A DNA stretch of 64,000 bases from Camelus bactrianus (Eukaryota; Chordata; Mammalia; Artiodactyla; Camelidae): positions 14,588,001 through 14,652,000 of the forward strand of contig NC_133546.1 of the NCBI RefSeq assembly GCF_048773025.1. Direction: 5' to 3'. The notes below the pieces were generated by a model, which saw only the letters and a list, made by a program, of their open reading frames with translations, was not told where the DNA came from and ran no database searches. Positions 36,011 to 46,900 of the stretch are shown piece by piece (position 1 is the stretch's first letter; the number at the start of each line of letters is the position of its first letter). The translations under genes were made by a program, and so were the position numbers.

Positions 36011-36572
36011 CACCGGATGCCAGCGACCTGCAGCTAGTTTGATTTAACAGTGGGGTGTACTTGGTGAGAGTGAATCAGAATCATTAAAGAGAAAAAATTT
36101 GAAAGGTTAGGAGTGGGAGAGTGGAGGTCGGAGAAAATATGAGAAGACGGTGGAAGGGGGACAGAAAAGAGACAAAAGAAGCTGCAAAAAACCAAAACAA
36201 AACAAAACAAAAACCAGAGGAAGTTATCTCGGAGGTTAGAGGAAACGGTGAGTGGAAAGAGAAGAGAGGGGCTCACATTATTTTGCTCCAAGAGGAAAAG
36301 GGTTTTGGGAGTTGAGGGGGTTGTAGAGGGGAGGAAGTTTATTCAAAGTGAATTTACTTTTAAATGTTACCTCTTTTTTTTTTTTTAATGAGGAATTACG
36401 TTCTGAATACTTGCAAAACACTCCCGTGGTATAATTGTTCTTTGCATTGTTTTTCAGTAGAGCTTCCTCAGTCATCTTGGACTGAGGACTCGGGGCAGTG
36501 CTCAGAGGTGAAGGTACATAGATGCACACCAGGCCTCTTTTGTAGGTTACTGTCCTAAAACTGCTGGGAAGA
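36011..36572. other. RAET1E: Upstream region of RAET1E exon 1
   Basis: Purine-rich and A-rich sequence, including an (AAAAC)n-type run at about 36190-36212, leading to the first coding exon. The transcription start is not determinable by eye. Confidence 0.35.
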
Positions 36573-36648
36573 ATGTTGCCGACATCTCACGCTACACGTC
36601 TTCTTTTGCTGATACTGCAGCTTATAAAACTCGACAAGACTCTGGGCA
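36573..36648 (+). CDS. RAET1E: RAET1E exon 1 (signal peptide)
   Basis: The ATG at 36573 follows an in-frame TAG 10 codons upstream. The frame gives MLPTSHATRLLLLILQLI..., then a GTGAGT donor at 36649. The phase 1 end joins exon 2 in frame and resembles the human RLLLFLLLLL signal core. This is the least certain exon because its homology is short. Confidence 0.72.
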
Positions 36649-38892
36649 GTGAGTGTCCTGGGATCCAGACCTGGCTGGGGAGAGGGGAGAATGGGAGGGA
36701 GAGAGGGAAGGGAAAGGGCACCACACTGGTGGGTGCGCATCCAGGTGCTCACTTAGAACAGTGAGGGTGTGGTTCAGCTGGGCTGGCTGCCCAGGATGTT
36801 ACACCTGCTTTGCCTGGCCCCAGCCAGAGGCGTTATCCCTGCTCCAGTGCTCCTGTGACAACTCTCTCCCTGTGGGCAAATCCTACCTTTTACTCCAGGA
36901 AGCCTTTAGTGATTACTGTATGTGACATGTGTCCTATGGTGTCTTTTCCTTTGTGGAAAGTCCTGCCTGTTCATGCAGATTTTAAGTCCCTGGAGGATAG
37001 AGACTGTCTTGTACTTTTTTGTACCTCAGAACTTGGAACCTAACGCTAAATAGATTTGTCAGAAGAATCCTCCTGGCAACATTTTGTGCCCCTGAGGGGT
37101 CCATGGTAGCATGAATTTTTTTTTATTAATCCTCAGTTAAAGGTGAAGTAGGACTAAGGATGCAGCAGATGGAGGGTGTCTGGGATGGAGACTCCTCCCT
37201 CTGCAGCCAGGCCCTTCAGGAGGCGTCTCTGGGGACACCCCTATGTTTCTCTCTCACAGATGCTCATTCTCTCTGTCTCGACCTCACCATCAAATCACAG
37301 TCCAGACCTGGACAGCCCTGGTGTGAGGTTCAGGGCTCGGTGGATACAAAGCCTTTCCTCCACTATGACACTGACAGCAACGAGGTCAAACCTTTGGGTC
37401 TCCTGGGGAAGGAAGTAACTGCCACCAAAGCATGGACAGAATTGAGCCAGACACTGGCAGAGGTGGGGCAAGAGCTCAGAATGATGCTGCCTGTCTTGAA
37501 ACCACACAAAAACAAGACCAGGGGTAAGTGTGGGAAGTGGGTGGGGAGATGGAGACAGTCAGCAAGAGAGGGGACAGAGCACAGCACATGCAGGGAAGGG
37601 GCTTTATTTGAAAGAACTGACCACGGGTCCAACCATAGAACACGATGCACTTAATGGGCAAGAGCGGGCAAGTCATGGGGAGAAGAACACAGGCCCCTAA
37701 TGTGCAGAGACACTTGAGCCACTGGGGAAGGATGGGCTCCGGAGGGTCCAGGATGATTCTTTTTGTGGGATGGCAGGTCCTCCCACCCTGCAGGCCGAGC
37801 TGTGTTGTCGGCGTGAAGCAGAGCGATGCACTGGTGCCTCCTGGCAGTTCAGCGTCGACAGACACACAGCCCTCCTGCTTGACGCCATGAACATGAAGTG
37901 GACAGTCATTAGTCCTGGAGACACAGGGATCGAGGAGTGGGAGAACGACCAGGTACTGGCAGAGTATTTCAGGAAGACCTCTGTGGGAGACTGTAATCAC
38001 TGGTTTCAGGAATTCCTAGAACACTGGGAGGAAAGGCTGGAGCCGGAGCCCACAGGTAAGTGAGCAGAGTGTGGAGGAGGTAGTAGCTCTGCCTTCCCTG
38101 TGCAGATGTGAGCACGTATGTGTGTGGAATTGAAAAGATGATGGATTGACTGAGTGATTGATTTCTTAGTGGTCTCCCTGTCTGGAGAGTGAGTGACGGG
38201 CACAGGATAGGATTTCCCACCATCCTCCTTTCCCTTCCCACTTCCCTCAGCTCAGGAGCCCCGAGCCCCCTCCCCCCAATAACCAATGATCCAGTCCCCC
38301 TGCACTGCTAGATGGTCCCCAAATGTATAGGCATCACTGTGCTTCCAGGCCTTCCTTCTCTCCTTCCTGTTGTGATCTTTATCAGCTCAAATGTCACTTC
38401 TTACGAAGCCCTCACCACCTTCCCCAGACAGAATTAAGCACCCCCAGATCTGTCCTCAGAAAGGTCTTTCCCCAGCAAGCATGTCTGCCTGAATGGTAAT
38501 CAGATGGACATTTGCTGCCTCCCTCAGGAGAGATGTGAGCTCTATGAGGACCAGGCACAACGTCTGTTCATCTTCCTCCCCAGGACCTGGCAGGGTGACT
38601 TCACATAAAGAGTCAGTCACTATGTGGGGGGACATGTGCTCTCCGGGAACAGAAGGTGCTGAGGAAGGTGTATTTTTAGATCTGATAAGGTTTTTGCTTT
38701 ATGTTTGTTTTAGCACCAACATTACTGTCCTCAGATAATGAGCAGTCTACAGACCTCCAGTTAATGGCATGGGTCATCCCATCCATCTTCGTCAGTTTAG
38801 TCCTAATTGGCATCACCATCAGAAACCACAGGAGGTCACGTACCACCCAAGGTGAGAAGCAGGCTGGCCTGTGGCTCTTGGGCAGGTCATGA
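36573..38892 (+). CDS. RAET1E: RAET1E, transmembrane NKG2D ligand (four coding exons)
   Basis: This encodes an MHC-class-I-like alpha1-alpha2 ligand of NKG2D. Exons are 36573-36648, 37260-37523, 37777-38055 and 38714-38892, all joined in phase 1, for 265 codons (human RAET1E is about 263). Residues 1-25 form a signal peptide with an LLLLILQLI core. Residues 26-113 form alpha 1 (AHSLCLDLTIKSQSRPGQPW, LGLLGKEV). Residues 114-206 form alpha 2 (AERCTGASWQF, DAMNMKWTVI, FRKTSVGDCNHW). Residues 224-242 form a transmembrane helix, followed by a 23-residue tail ending in a GEKQAGLWLLGRS block very close to human RAET1E. One N-glycosylation sequon (NKT) closes alpha 1. It lies upstream of LRP11 on the same strand, as in human. 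It looks intact. The start is the first ATG after an in-frame stop, and it resembles the human signal peptide only loosely. Confidence 0.9.
36840..37050 (+). repeat. L2-type LINE remnant in RAET1E intron 1
   Basis: The blocks TACTCCAGGAAGCCTTTAG..., GATTACTG and CTGGAGGATAGAGACTGTCT follow the L2 3' consensus order. Confidence 0.6.
37260..37523 (+). CDS. RAET1E: RAET1E exon 2 (alpha-1 domain)
   Basis: The acceptor TCTCTCACAG ends at 37259 and the donor GTAAGT starts at 37524. The 264 bases are the same length as exon 2 of the ULBP-like gene at 3298. Phase 1 at both ends. Confidence 0.93.
37777..38055 (+). CDS. RAET1E: RAET1E exon 3 (alpha-2 domain)
   Basis: The acceptor GGCAG ends at 37776 and the donor GTAAGT starts at 38056. 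The 279 bases encode alpha 2 with cysteines at CCRREAERC and GDCNHW. Confidence 0.93.
38370..38610 (+). repeat. L2-type LINE remnant in RAET1E intron 3
   Basis: The blocks TCAGCTCAAATGTCACTTCT, GAAGCCCTCACCACC and GTGAGCTCTATGAGGACCAG follow L2. The ULBP-like gene has a similar remnant at the same place. Confidence 0.6.
38714..38892 (+). CDS. RAET1E: RAET1E exon 4 (transmembrane segment and tail)
   Basis: The acceptor TTTTAG ends at 38713; the stop TGA is at 38890-38892. It encodes a short stalk, the helix WVIPSIFVSLVLIGITI and a basic tail. A consensus donor AAG/GTGAGA inside the exon (GT at 38852-38853) could give an alternative tail. Confidence 0.88.
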
Positions 38893-40860
38893 TCTGGCAA
38901 GGACTTGGGAGAGGTGAGCCACAGGCCTCCCCTAAGCTCTTGTCCACTGATCCAGCTCTACATAGAAATGCACTTTCTATGTCTTGAGCCCCCACACTCC
39001 ACAGTCGGGCTGGGAGCAGAGGCTGGTCTGGGCAGCACAATAGTGCAGTGAGGGGAGGGGCAAAGTACCTTCTCCTGTGGGGGCCAGGGTCAGAGTTCTA
39101 CAAGGCCTATGGTGAGTGTTTTCTTGATCTGGTCTAACCCAGGGCTCCCCTGTCTTTTGGTGAAAACGTTTTTTGTTCTCTGAGGTCAGCATTATTTAGC
39201 TCAACAATTTTCCTAATGTTCTAACAGCTGTTCCATTATCTGATATTCCTTCTCCGGACCGTGAGAAGGTTACGATGTTTCACCACCTCTTACTGGCAAA
39301 ACCCAACCCTTGATGACAGTCTGGCTGCCGATCCAGGCAGAGAAAAATATGAGAAGGGCTTAACTACCTCAACCAAGCCAGTGGATTTATGCTGCACTCC
39401 CAGGAGCAAAGGGGGTTGGGGAACCAGTAAGGAGGGAAAAGGCCACTTTTAGAAACTAGGTCTCACAGTGAGGGTTTCAAGGAGGCTGGGCCCCTCCAGA
39501 GGACTGGGTGCTGCTGACTCAGCCTCCTTCTGGCTCCCTGAGCCTGAGGGCTGTAGGCCTGCATGTTCGGGCAGCAGCAGGTCAGGGCCGCTCCAGTGAA
39601 TGTTGGTGCCACAGCTGAGCTGAGCAGAGGTGAGGGGCAGGCCGCCCCAGGGAAGCACGTGCTAGACTGAAGGGGGAAGAAAATCTTCCTCCGCCTTTGG
39701 GAGGGGCCTCCCTATAGCCTCTCACAGGCCTTCCCTTCAGTGGGAGCGCCAGCACCTGAGAGATTTTGTGTGCCCGTGACACACTCCGACTTTGTCTTCT
39801 TTGGCCTCGTTTGACTGCTTTTGCTGATGTGACAGGTGAGAGAATAACAAACAAGAAGACAAAAAGGTTGGTGGGCAGCATCTCAGATCAGGAGACAACA
39901 GGCAGGAGCCCAAATGATCCAGAATGTAGCACAAACACCTGTTTCTTTTCTGAGGGTAAAAGGTGGTTCCAGGACTGAAGAGCATGTCTCGACTTTTCAC
40001 AACCCCTCAGACTCTGAGAGAAGCAGGAATCATGTGCACAGAGGGGTGCAGAGCCAGGACCCCCTGACCTGAAGGGAGAAGCAGCACCTGGGACCAGCTG
40101 CCTGGGGCCCAGGCCCTCCTTCAGGCCCAGCTGCCCTTCCTGCCCTGCCTGTGACACGTCTCACAGGCCCACCCACTGTGACCCCTTTTCCCCAGGCCAG
40201 TCTGAAGTGAGTGTCTCCTGTTCGCAATCCACAGAGATTTTACCAGGACAAATCTAGATCACTCAGCTGCAAGGCGTACAAGCCCATGCAACGGATCCAA
40301 GGAGGAGGCCCGGGAGGCGCCCAGGGGAGCCGCGGGGACTAGGAAGTGGTCAGGCAGCTCCTGCCTTCACTCTCTCCCTCTCTCAGGGCTGTGTGTACCC
40401 CGAGCTCTTCCTGCCCCTCCCGCCACTCCCTGTGTCCCCTCTGCTGAGCGGCTCTTCTGCCCCATCGTCCCTCACAGGATCCCACCTGGTTGCCCAACCT
40501 GGTGGCCCCACCTGGTTCCCAGCTTCACTTCCCTCACTGGTTCCACTGTCCCTCGAATCTAAGTTCTGTGTTCCTGGGAGACAGTGTCTGATCGCTGGGC
40601 TCGGGACAGGGGTTCCTCATGGGTCCATCAGCAGTGGACGGGCCTGGGTCACCTGGGAGCTGGGGCTGCCCCTCCAGGGATGTGGGCAGAGCAGACGCCA
40701 TGAAAAGGGTGAGGATGGGAAGGAATCTTAGTGCAATGACGGCTGGGCTGGCGGGTGTGGGAGATTCCGGCTTCAGCTGGTTATGCGCCTTCTAATTGTG
40801 CAGAAGCTTCTTCATTTCTGTGGGGCCTGGGTTTTTTACCTGTAAAATTAAAAGGAGGAA
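38893..40860. other. 3' flank of RAET1E
   Basis: No further gene was recognised and no AATAAA was seen near the stop. A phase-compatible open stretch at 39228-39313 is discussed as a possible alternative last exon. Open frames on both strands (for example 40393-40731) show no domain. Confidence 0.35.
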
Positions 40861-40980
40861 TGTGATATAATATTTATTGGCATTTATTGAGCATCTTTCA
40901 TGAGTCAGATGCCTTTCTAAGCACTTCACGTGCACTAGTTTAACTTTTTAAAATGCCTATAAAGCACTTAAGTCAGTCAC
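40861..40980 (-). repeat. MIR- or L2-type remnant
   Basis: A CATTTATTGAGCATC block followed by GCCTTTCTAAGCACTTCACG resembles the end of old MIR or L2 repeats in reverse. Confidence 0.4.
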
Positions 40981-42870
40981 TAGGATGACAATCTGATTCC
41001 AACACACAATAATCTACCAACAAAGTGCAAATCTCAGTTTGCTGGACCTTTTCCCTTAATAATCTCAATTCCATCTATTGGAGATCATTAAAATATAGAC
41101 ACATCTCCATCTATTCAGATCACAGCCCTGAATTTATATCCTCACATAAAAATTCTTCTGTCCATTCATAAGGTTGTGACATTTAAGCTTTCAAATCAAA
41201 GATATTTTATTTCTAAAAAACTGAAAGGAGAAAGAATTAGAATTTGGAGATAATTTATTTCCTTTATCACAAATCACTGTAAAATATTCAAGTGATATAA
41301 AATCTTATGAAGTCAAAATGTGAACATTCCCCTTCAGTGCTCCCATCTGATACCCTAGAAATAACCACTCTTAACCGTAAACAAAACATTGTCTTTTCCA
41401 CTTTTTCAAAAGATTGTGAAGTTAGCGAGGTGGGGAAACTTTGGCTGTGCTGGAAGGGCTTGGACATGTTGTCCCTGAGAAATGCAGTCCTGTCCCCGTC
41501 TTTCTTGTCCTCCCACCATGGAAGAAATGAGCTGGGTCTCATTCTGTACTGAGGCTCCATCGTTGTCCCTAAGATAGGAGTGAGGTCACATGTCCATCTA
41601 ACGCCTTTGCAAAGGCTACATGAAATCATGTCATGAAAGAGTTTGCAAACTGGGAGATCATATACAATTGTTAGTTAACATTATATTATTATATCTGTTT
41701 ATTTTTAATACTTAATAATTATTATAATAACTAGTTTTAGAAGTTTTGCTGGGTCTGAATACCTTCAAGGAGAATTTCACCACACGTGAAAATTTTTCCT
41801 CATAACGAGCTTTCTCAGGCTCTGAGGTGTAAGGCAAAAAGGAAACCTTACGTTGCTTCCTGGGCATCTCAAAGTGGCTGCAGTCGTGTGGGGTAAACGT
41901 CTTACAGCGGAAGAACCTGGAGCCCAAAGTGCTGGCCTCCAGACACAACCTTCAGGGCTAAGAGGCCTTTTTTTCTTTTTCCAGCCTCAAAGTCACTCAG
42001 AAACTTACTGTATGTTTCGTGAATGACAAAAATATTGTGTTAGTTTTTTTCCTTTTCTCTTTCTATTTTTACCTTCTAATTCTGCCTCCTACTCTGTTCT
42101 GGACCTGAAAGCTGTGGGTTCCCAAATGTCAGCTCTGGAAATAAAAATTATAGCAAAGACTTCTATTTTCCTATCCAGTGATTTATTCTTGCCCTCCTAA
42201 AAAACAGAGACACTTAACAATGTACAATTCACGACGTTCAAGTTTCTAATAAAAAAACTGTCAAAAGAAGAAAATATGATTCATAATCAGGAGAAAATTG
42301 AATCTACAGAAATGGGCTCAGAAATAAACAAGAAGCGGGAGCTGGTCACAGGCAGCTAGACTCTCGGGTAGCATTACCTGAATTGGACATTTTCATGTAC
42401 CTTATTATGTCGTGTAGAACACAACTCTGTAGATCTTGCAAGACCCAAGATGATGGCCTCTGCTCGCGCTGTAGAGAGGACTCAGAATGGCCTGTGTTCA
42501 GACTTATAGTTATGTCTGGGTAAAAGTGACTGACTGCGACTATTATTTGTGTACTTTTCCACAGCGCCGCCGCCTTACGTTGCCCCCGAACATCTTGGGG
42601 ACCTAAGATCGGGAGAGTCAGGGACGTTGGGGATGAAGGGTTGAAGATGGTGCCTGGTGATCCCCGGTTCCTAGCTGAGCACGCCCTGCCTCTGGAGCAG
42701 GCCAAGGATTTGTGAACCCCCTTCCCCTTCTCCCCAAGCGCGCGTAACCCTTTGAGCTGACACCCAAGGAGGACTGACTAATAACGCGCAGTGCGTTAAA
42801 CACAAACCCGGCCCAGACTCGGAGGGCAGGGGGCGCAGATCCCTCTAGGGGACGCTCTCCCGCCAAGACT
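40981..42870. other. Unassigned intergenic sequence before LRP11
   Basis: AT-rich at left and rising in GC to the right. No gene was recognised. Confidence 0.35.
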
Positions 42871-43960
42871 ACTTCCCTCAACCGCGAAATGGGTGGGTGT
42901 GGGCGGGGTCAACGGGAGCAGAGAGAGGGCGTGGTGGGCGGGGCTTGGCGCGCCCCGCCCCCGGGCCACTGTTCCCTCCCCGGGTGCTGATTCTCGCCGA
43001 GGTCGCCTTTTCCGCACCAAGCGCCCCCCGGCTTGGGGCAGACAGGCGCCGCTGCGCCCAGAAGCCCCCAGAAAGGACTAGAGGCGGTGCCAGGCCGGGC
43101 TGGCCATGCCTCCAGCTGCTGCCGTTCCCGCCGGCGACTGCGCGCCCGCGGCCTCGGGGACGCAGCCGGGCCCCGGGCGGGCCGCTCTCTGAGGCGCCGG
43201 GGCCTAGCACCCGCCGCGGCAGCGCAGGAGGGCCGCAGGGCTCGCGCTCTCCCGCCTTCCTCGCGCTCTGCGGCCCCGCCTCGGCTCGCTTCCTCTGCTG
43301 CCGGTCGCCATGGCCTCCGCCGCCCGGGAGAGCGCGGGCTCGGGGCGCGGACGGCCGCCGCGGCACCGGGCGCTGCGCGGGCTGCTCCTGCTGTGCTTGT
43401 GGCTGCCCAGCGGCCGCGCGGCTGGGTCGCCCTCCGCGCCGCTGTCCGAGCTGCACGCGCAGCTCTCGGGAGTGGAGCAGCTGCTGGAGGAGTTCCGCCG
43501 GCAGCTGCAGCAGGAACGGCCGCAGGAGGAGCTGGAGCTGGAGCTGCGCACGGGCGGCGGCCCGCAGGAAGGCTGTCCGGGCCCGGGCGGCGGCGGCTAC
43601 AGCGCCATGCCGGACGCCATCATCCGCACCAAGGACTCCATCGCGGCCGGCGCCAGCTTCCTGAGGGCGCCGGCGGCCGTGCGGGATTGGCGGCAGTGCG
43701 TGGCGGCCTGCTGCCTCGAGCCGCGCTGCTCCGTGGCCGTGGTGGAGCTGCCCCGGCGGCTCCCGGCCCCCGCCGCCGCGCTCGGCTGCTACCTCTTCAA
43801 CTGCACCGCCCGCGGCCGCAGCGTCTGCAAGTTCGCGCTGCACCGCGGCTACAGCAGCTACAGCCTGAGCCGGGTCCCGGAGGGCGAGCAGGAAGGCCTG
43901 GAAGCTGGCGCCCTGGCCACCGGCCGAGCCGAGCTTCGGCTGGGTAAGCGCTCCACTGGA
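42871..43960 (+). promoter_or_regulatory. LRP11: CpG island and promoter of LRP11
   Basis: A sharply bounded CpG-dense block covers the LRP11 first exon. GC boxes (GGGCGGGG-type) lie at 42901-42908 and 42936-42944, with the reverse form at 42953-42960. No TATA box is evident. The layout is typical of a broad CpG-island promoter. Confidence 0.8.
43310..43943 (+). CDS. LRP11: LRP11 exon 1 (signal peptide, MANSC)
   Basis: 634 coding bases from ATG to the donor GGTAAGCG (GT at 43944-43945). Just before the donor it encodes a short EGEQEGLEAG stretch that is longer than in the human protein as I remember it. Confidence 0.95.
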
Positions 43961-46900
43961 GAAGGCTGGGGCCAGGCCGCTTGGGTCCTGCAGTCGCTGT
44001 CCTTGGACCTATTGGTAGCAGCATCTGGGAGACCCGCCTAGGCAGGAGACCTGGGACCTCCTCAGCCGAGTCAGAAAAGAAACACCCTCGATCCAAGTTA
44101 ACTGACTTACTTGCAGGCATGTAAAGGAGTGGCTTTGATTTCTCACCCTAGGGATGTTTTCGGAGAAACCCCAGTAGACTGGGCAGAAGTAGGCACGGTA
44201 GGCTGCTTCTGGAATTTTTCTAAGCTTAGGGAAGGAGGCTGATCTGAGAGGATTCACGAATTTAAAGGAGAAGAAAAGTTCAGGAAACAAAAAGTTTATT
44301 TTATTCTCAAAGATTCTTATAAGTCATGGTTTGTGTCAAGTAATTGCAAGAGCAAAATCTAATTAGATACCAGGCTGCTCATAGCACACCCTGATTTCTT
44401 AGCTTGGCTCTCGCCCTATGATTCCACCTGTAGTTGCTTTCATCAGACATAAATGGGAAGAGACACGTGTCAGGTTATTTTGAGGTAGATCCAACTGATT
44501 CCCATGAAGTACGCTTTTCTTTTGTAAAGAGGGAAAAGAAGGGACTTGATTAGTTGAAAATAAGAAAGCTTAAGGCACCTTTTGAAAAGGAGCTTAAAAT
44601 GATGCTTTGCATTCTATAGTTTTACTTTCTAAGAATGCTCAGAATGAGAATCAAGACACATACTGGAGACACACAAAAAATTGTAACAGCTGGAGATTAA
44701 GGTCACTGAGGGACTAAAACCTTGATTGGGTCTGCTTGTGGTCAGCTCAGTGTATTTGACTGCACTCTGTTGCTGTTTACTTTGTAATAACCTAAGAGTG
44801 AAACCATAACAAGATTAGACGGGCAGAGCCTCAACCACTTTGGACATCTGGAGTCTCCATGACCTTTGGGTCTAAAGAGAAGGATCTGGAAATCTGTATC
44901 TACAATGGCCCACCTCACTACCTACCTCCAGGGGAATAAACATTAAAAGGTCACCCTAAGACTGCTCAGCCTTGACGCAGACCCTGGGAAGGATCCTAGA
45001 GTTTTCTCCCTGAAGTGGAGACAGGAGGCGCTTTCACTGGGACCCCCACCAGCATCCCTGAGCACACCCATGGCTGTTACACACACACACACACACACAC
45101 ACACCCCTTTCCTCTGCCCAAACAGGAACTCAAAAATCCCAGCCACAAAGAAGCAAAATCCCTTTCCCTTTTTCTCAGTGCCCATCTGGAAGAAACCGAC
45201 ATTGCCAAAAGGGAGAGCTCCTATAAGCCAGGGGAAACCAAAAGGAAAATAAACAAGGGAAGAATATGCCTGTGGGGGGCGGAAAGTTCAGTTTACTAGT
45301 AGAAGATTCTGAGTCATTTTTTCTTCCACTTTCTTTTTAGCCCTTCCCTTCATTGGGGAGAGTTTGTCTAGAAATTCAGTTTTCTAGATGGTCAAGGGTA
45401 CATATAAATGGCCACTGGGCTTGGTCTTTATTCTGGAAAAACACTGTCTTGCTCACACTTAGATCCCCAGTGGTATGGATACGTCGAAGCGTGCAGCTCA
45501 GACCCAGAGCACCCTCATTCTGTCTGCAGGTAGGGCAGAGGTTACCCTAGCCAAGTGTTCTGCGTTTTCCCTGCCCAGACCCTTAACCTCTTGAAGTTCT
45601 TTGTGCTTCTGAGACTAAGTTTTTCCTTCTTGAGTGTTTTTGTTTTCTTTTTTTGAATCTTGTGAGCAGGTGAAGTTTAAGGCTAAAGTAGTAAGAAAAC
45701 GGTTTTGAAAAGCTCTTGCAGAGAATCTGTTAGGGGACTGAGGGGAATGGGAAGATCATGAGGAAATGGTGAGGGGCCAGGTGGGATGGGCTAGCACAAA
45801 TTTATAGCGGGTCCCATCAGCCCTGTTTGTTGCCACCTTTATTGAGTTTGGCACTGTTATAAGCTCCTTAGACACATGAACTCTGTCCTCAAAACACCTC
45901 AAAATCTGGATTCTTATTATAATCCCCACTGTACTCAAAGGCTTAGTGACAGAAAGTAACTTTCTGGAGGGTCTCGTAGCACATGAGCTGTGGAGCTGTT
46001 CTGTGAATTGTGAGCTGTGTTGGGTGAGTAGTGAGCTATGTTATGTGTGTTGTGTTATGTGAGTTGTGAGCTGTGTTCTGGAGCAGCTTGAGTGCTTTCT
46101 CCAGCAGCACCAGGCCACCTGGAAGCAGACACATCCATGGTTGGGTTTCCATGCTGGGACTGAGTAGGTGGCCGTAGGGGTTGTGGGAGAATGTGGGAAT
46201 GAGTGGAGGATGCTGGAGAGAGGTGTGTTGAAATGACAGCATCTGCCTGCAGTGTGTGCAAAGGTCAGAGTAGGGGGCTTGAAGCTCTTCCACAAGAGGG
46301 TCCCTGCTAATCCTCTTGGGCCTTGAGTGCTTTCCTTGCCTTCCAGCCAGGCTGCTGTGAGGATCAATGGTGGACGTGCTTTGTGAATTATAAAGGCAGC
46401 ACCCATGTACATGACGTTGTTATATGACCCTGGTTAGGTTGCGTGGCTGACTGGAGAGGTTGGGCCACTGGGTTCTCCGATGAATGTGAAGAACAGCAGG
46501 AGAAAGAGACAGGAGTGGTTAGGACCCCAGAGGAATCTGAGAATAGTTTCCAAGGGCTCATGGACCAGAACCTCTATTGCTGTTTCCACTGGACATTCAG
46601 CTTGAATACTGGGATCTCTGGGTAGACCCTCTGTAATTTGAGAAGTCAGGACTCTTTCTGTGTTAGGAAAAATCAGAGTTTTCAGGCAGTGCTCTGTCCT
46701 CCCCTCTGCAAGCCCACACACTGCCACCCCCAAGTACAGAGGAAGGAGTTGATTTAGGAAGGTTCAAGACTAATCTCTCCACACGTGCTCGACCTATCTC
46801 ACATTTCTCACATTTTCAACCTGTCCCTTTTGTGTTATAAATAAACATCATAGAAGAGTAGCAAACAATTGTGCTTAATAAGTAATATTGAGATAACTGG

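Noticed and set aside
42878-43947. Long open frames of 255-321 codons on both strands over the LRP11 first exon
   Set aside because: They are shadows of the GC-rich LRP11 exon in other frames. They are arginine-, alanine- and proline-rich and match no known domain.
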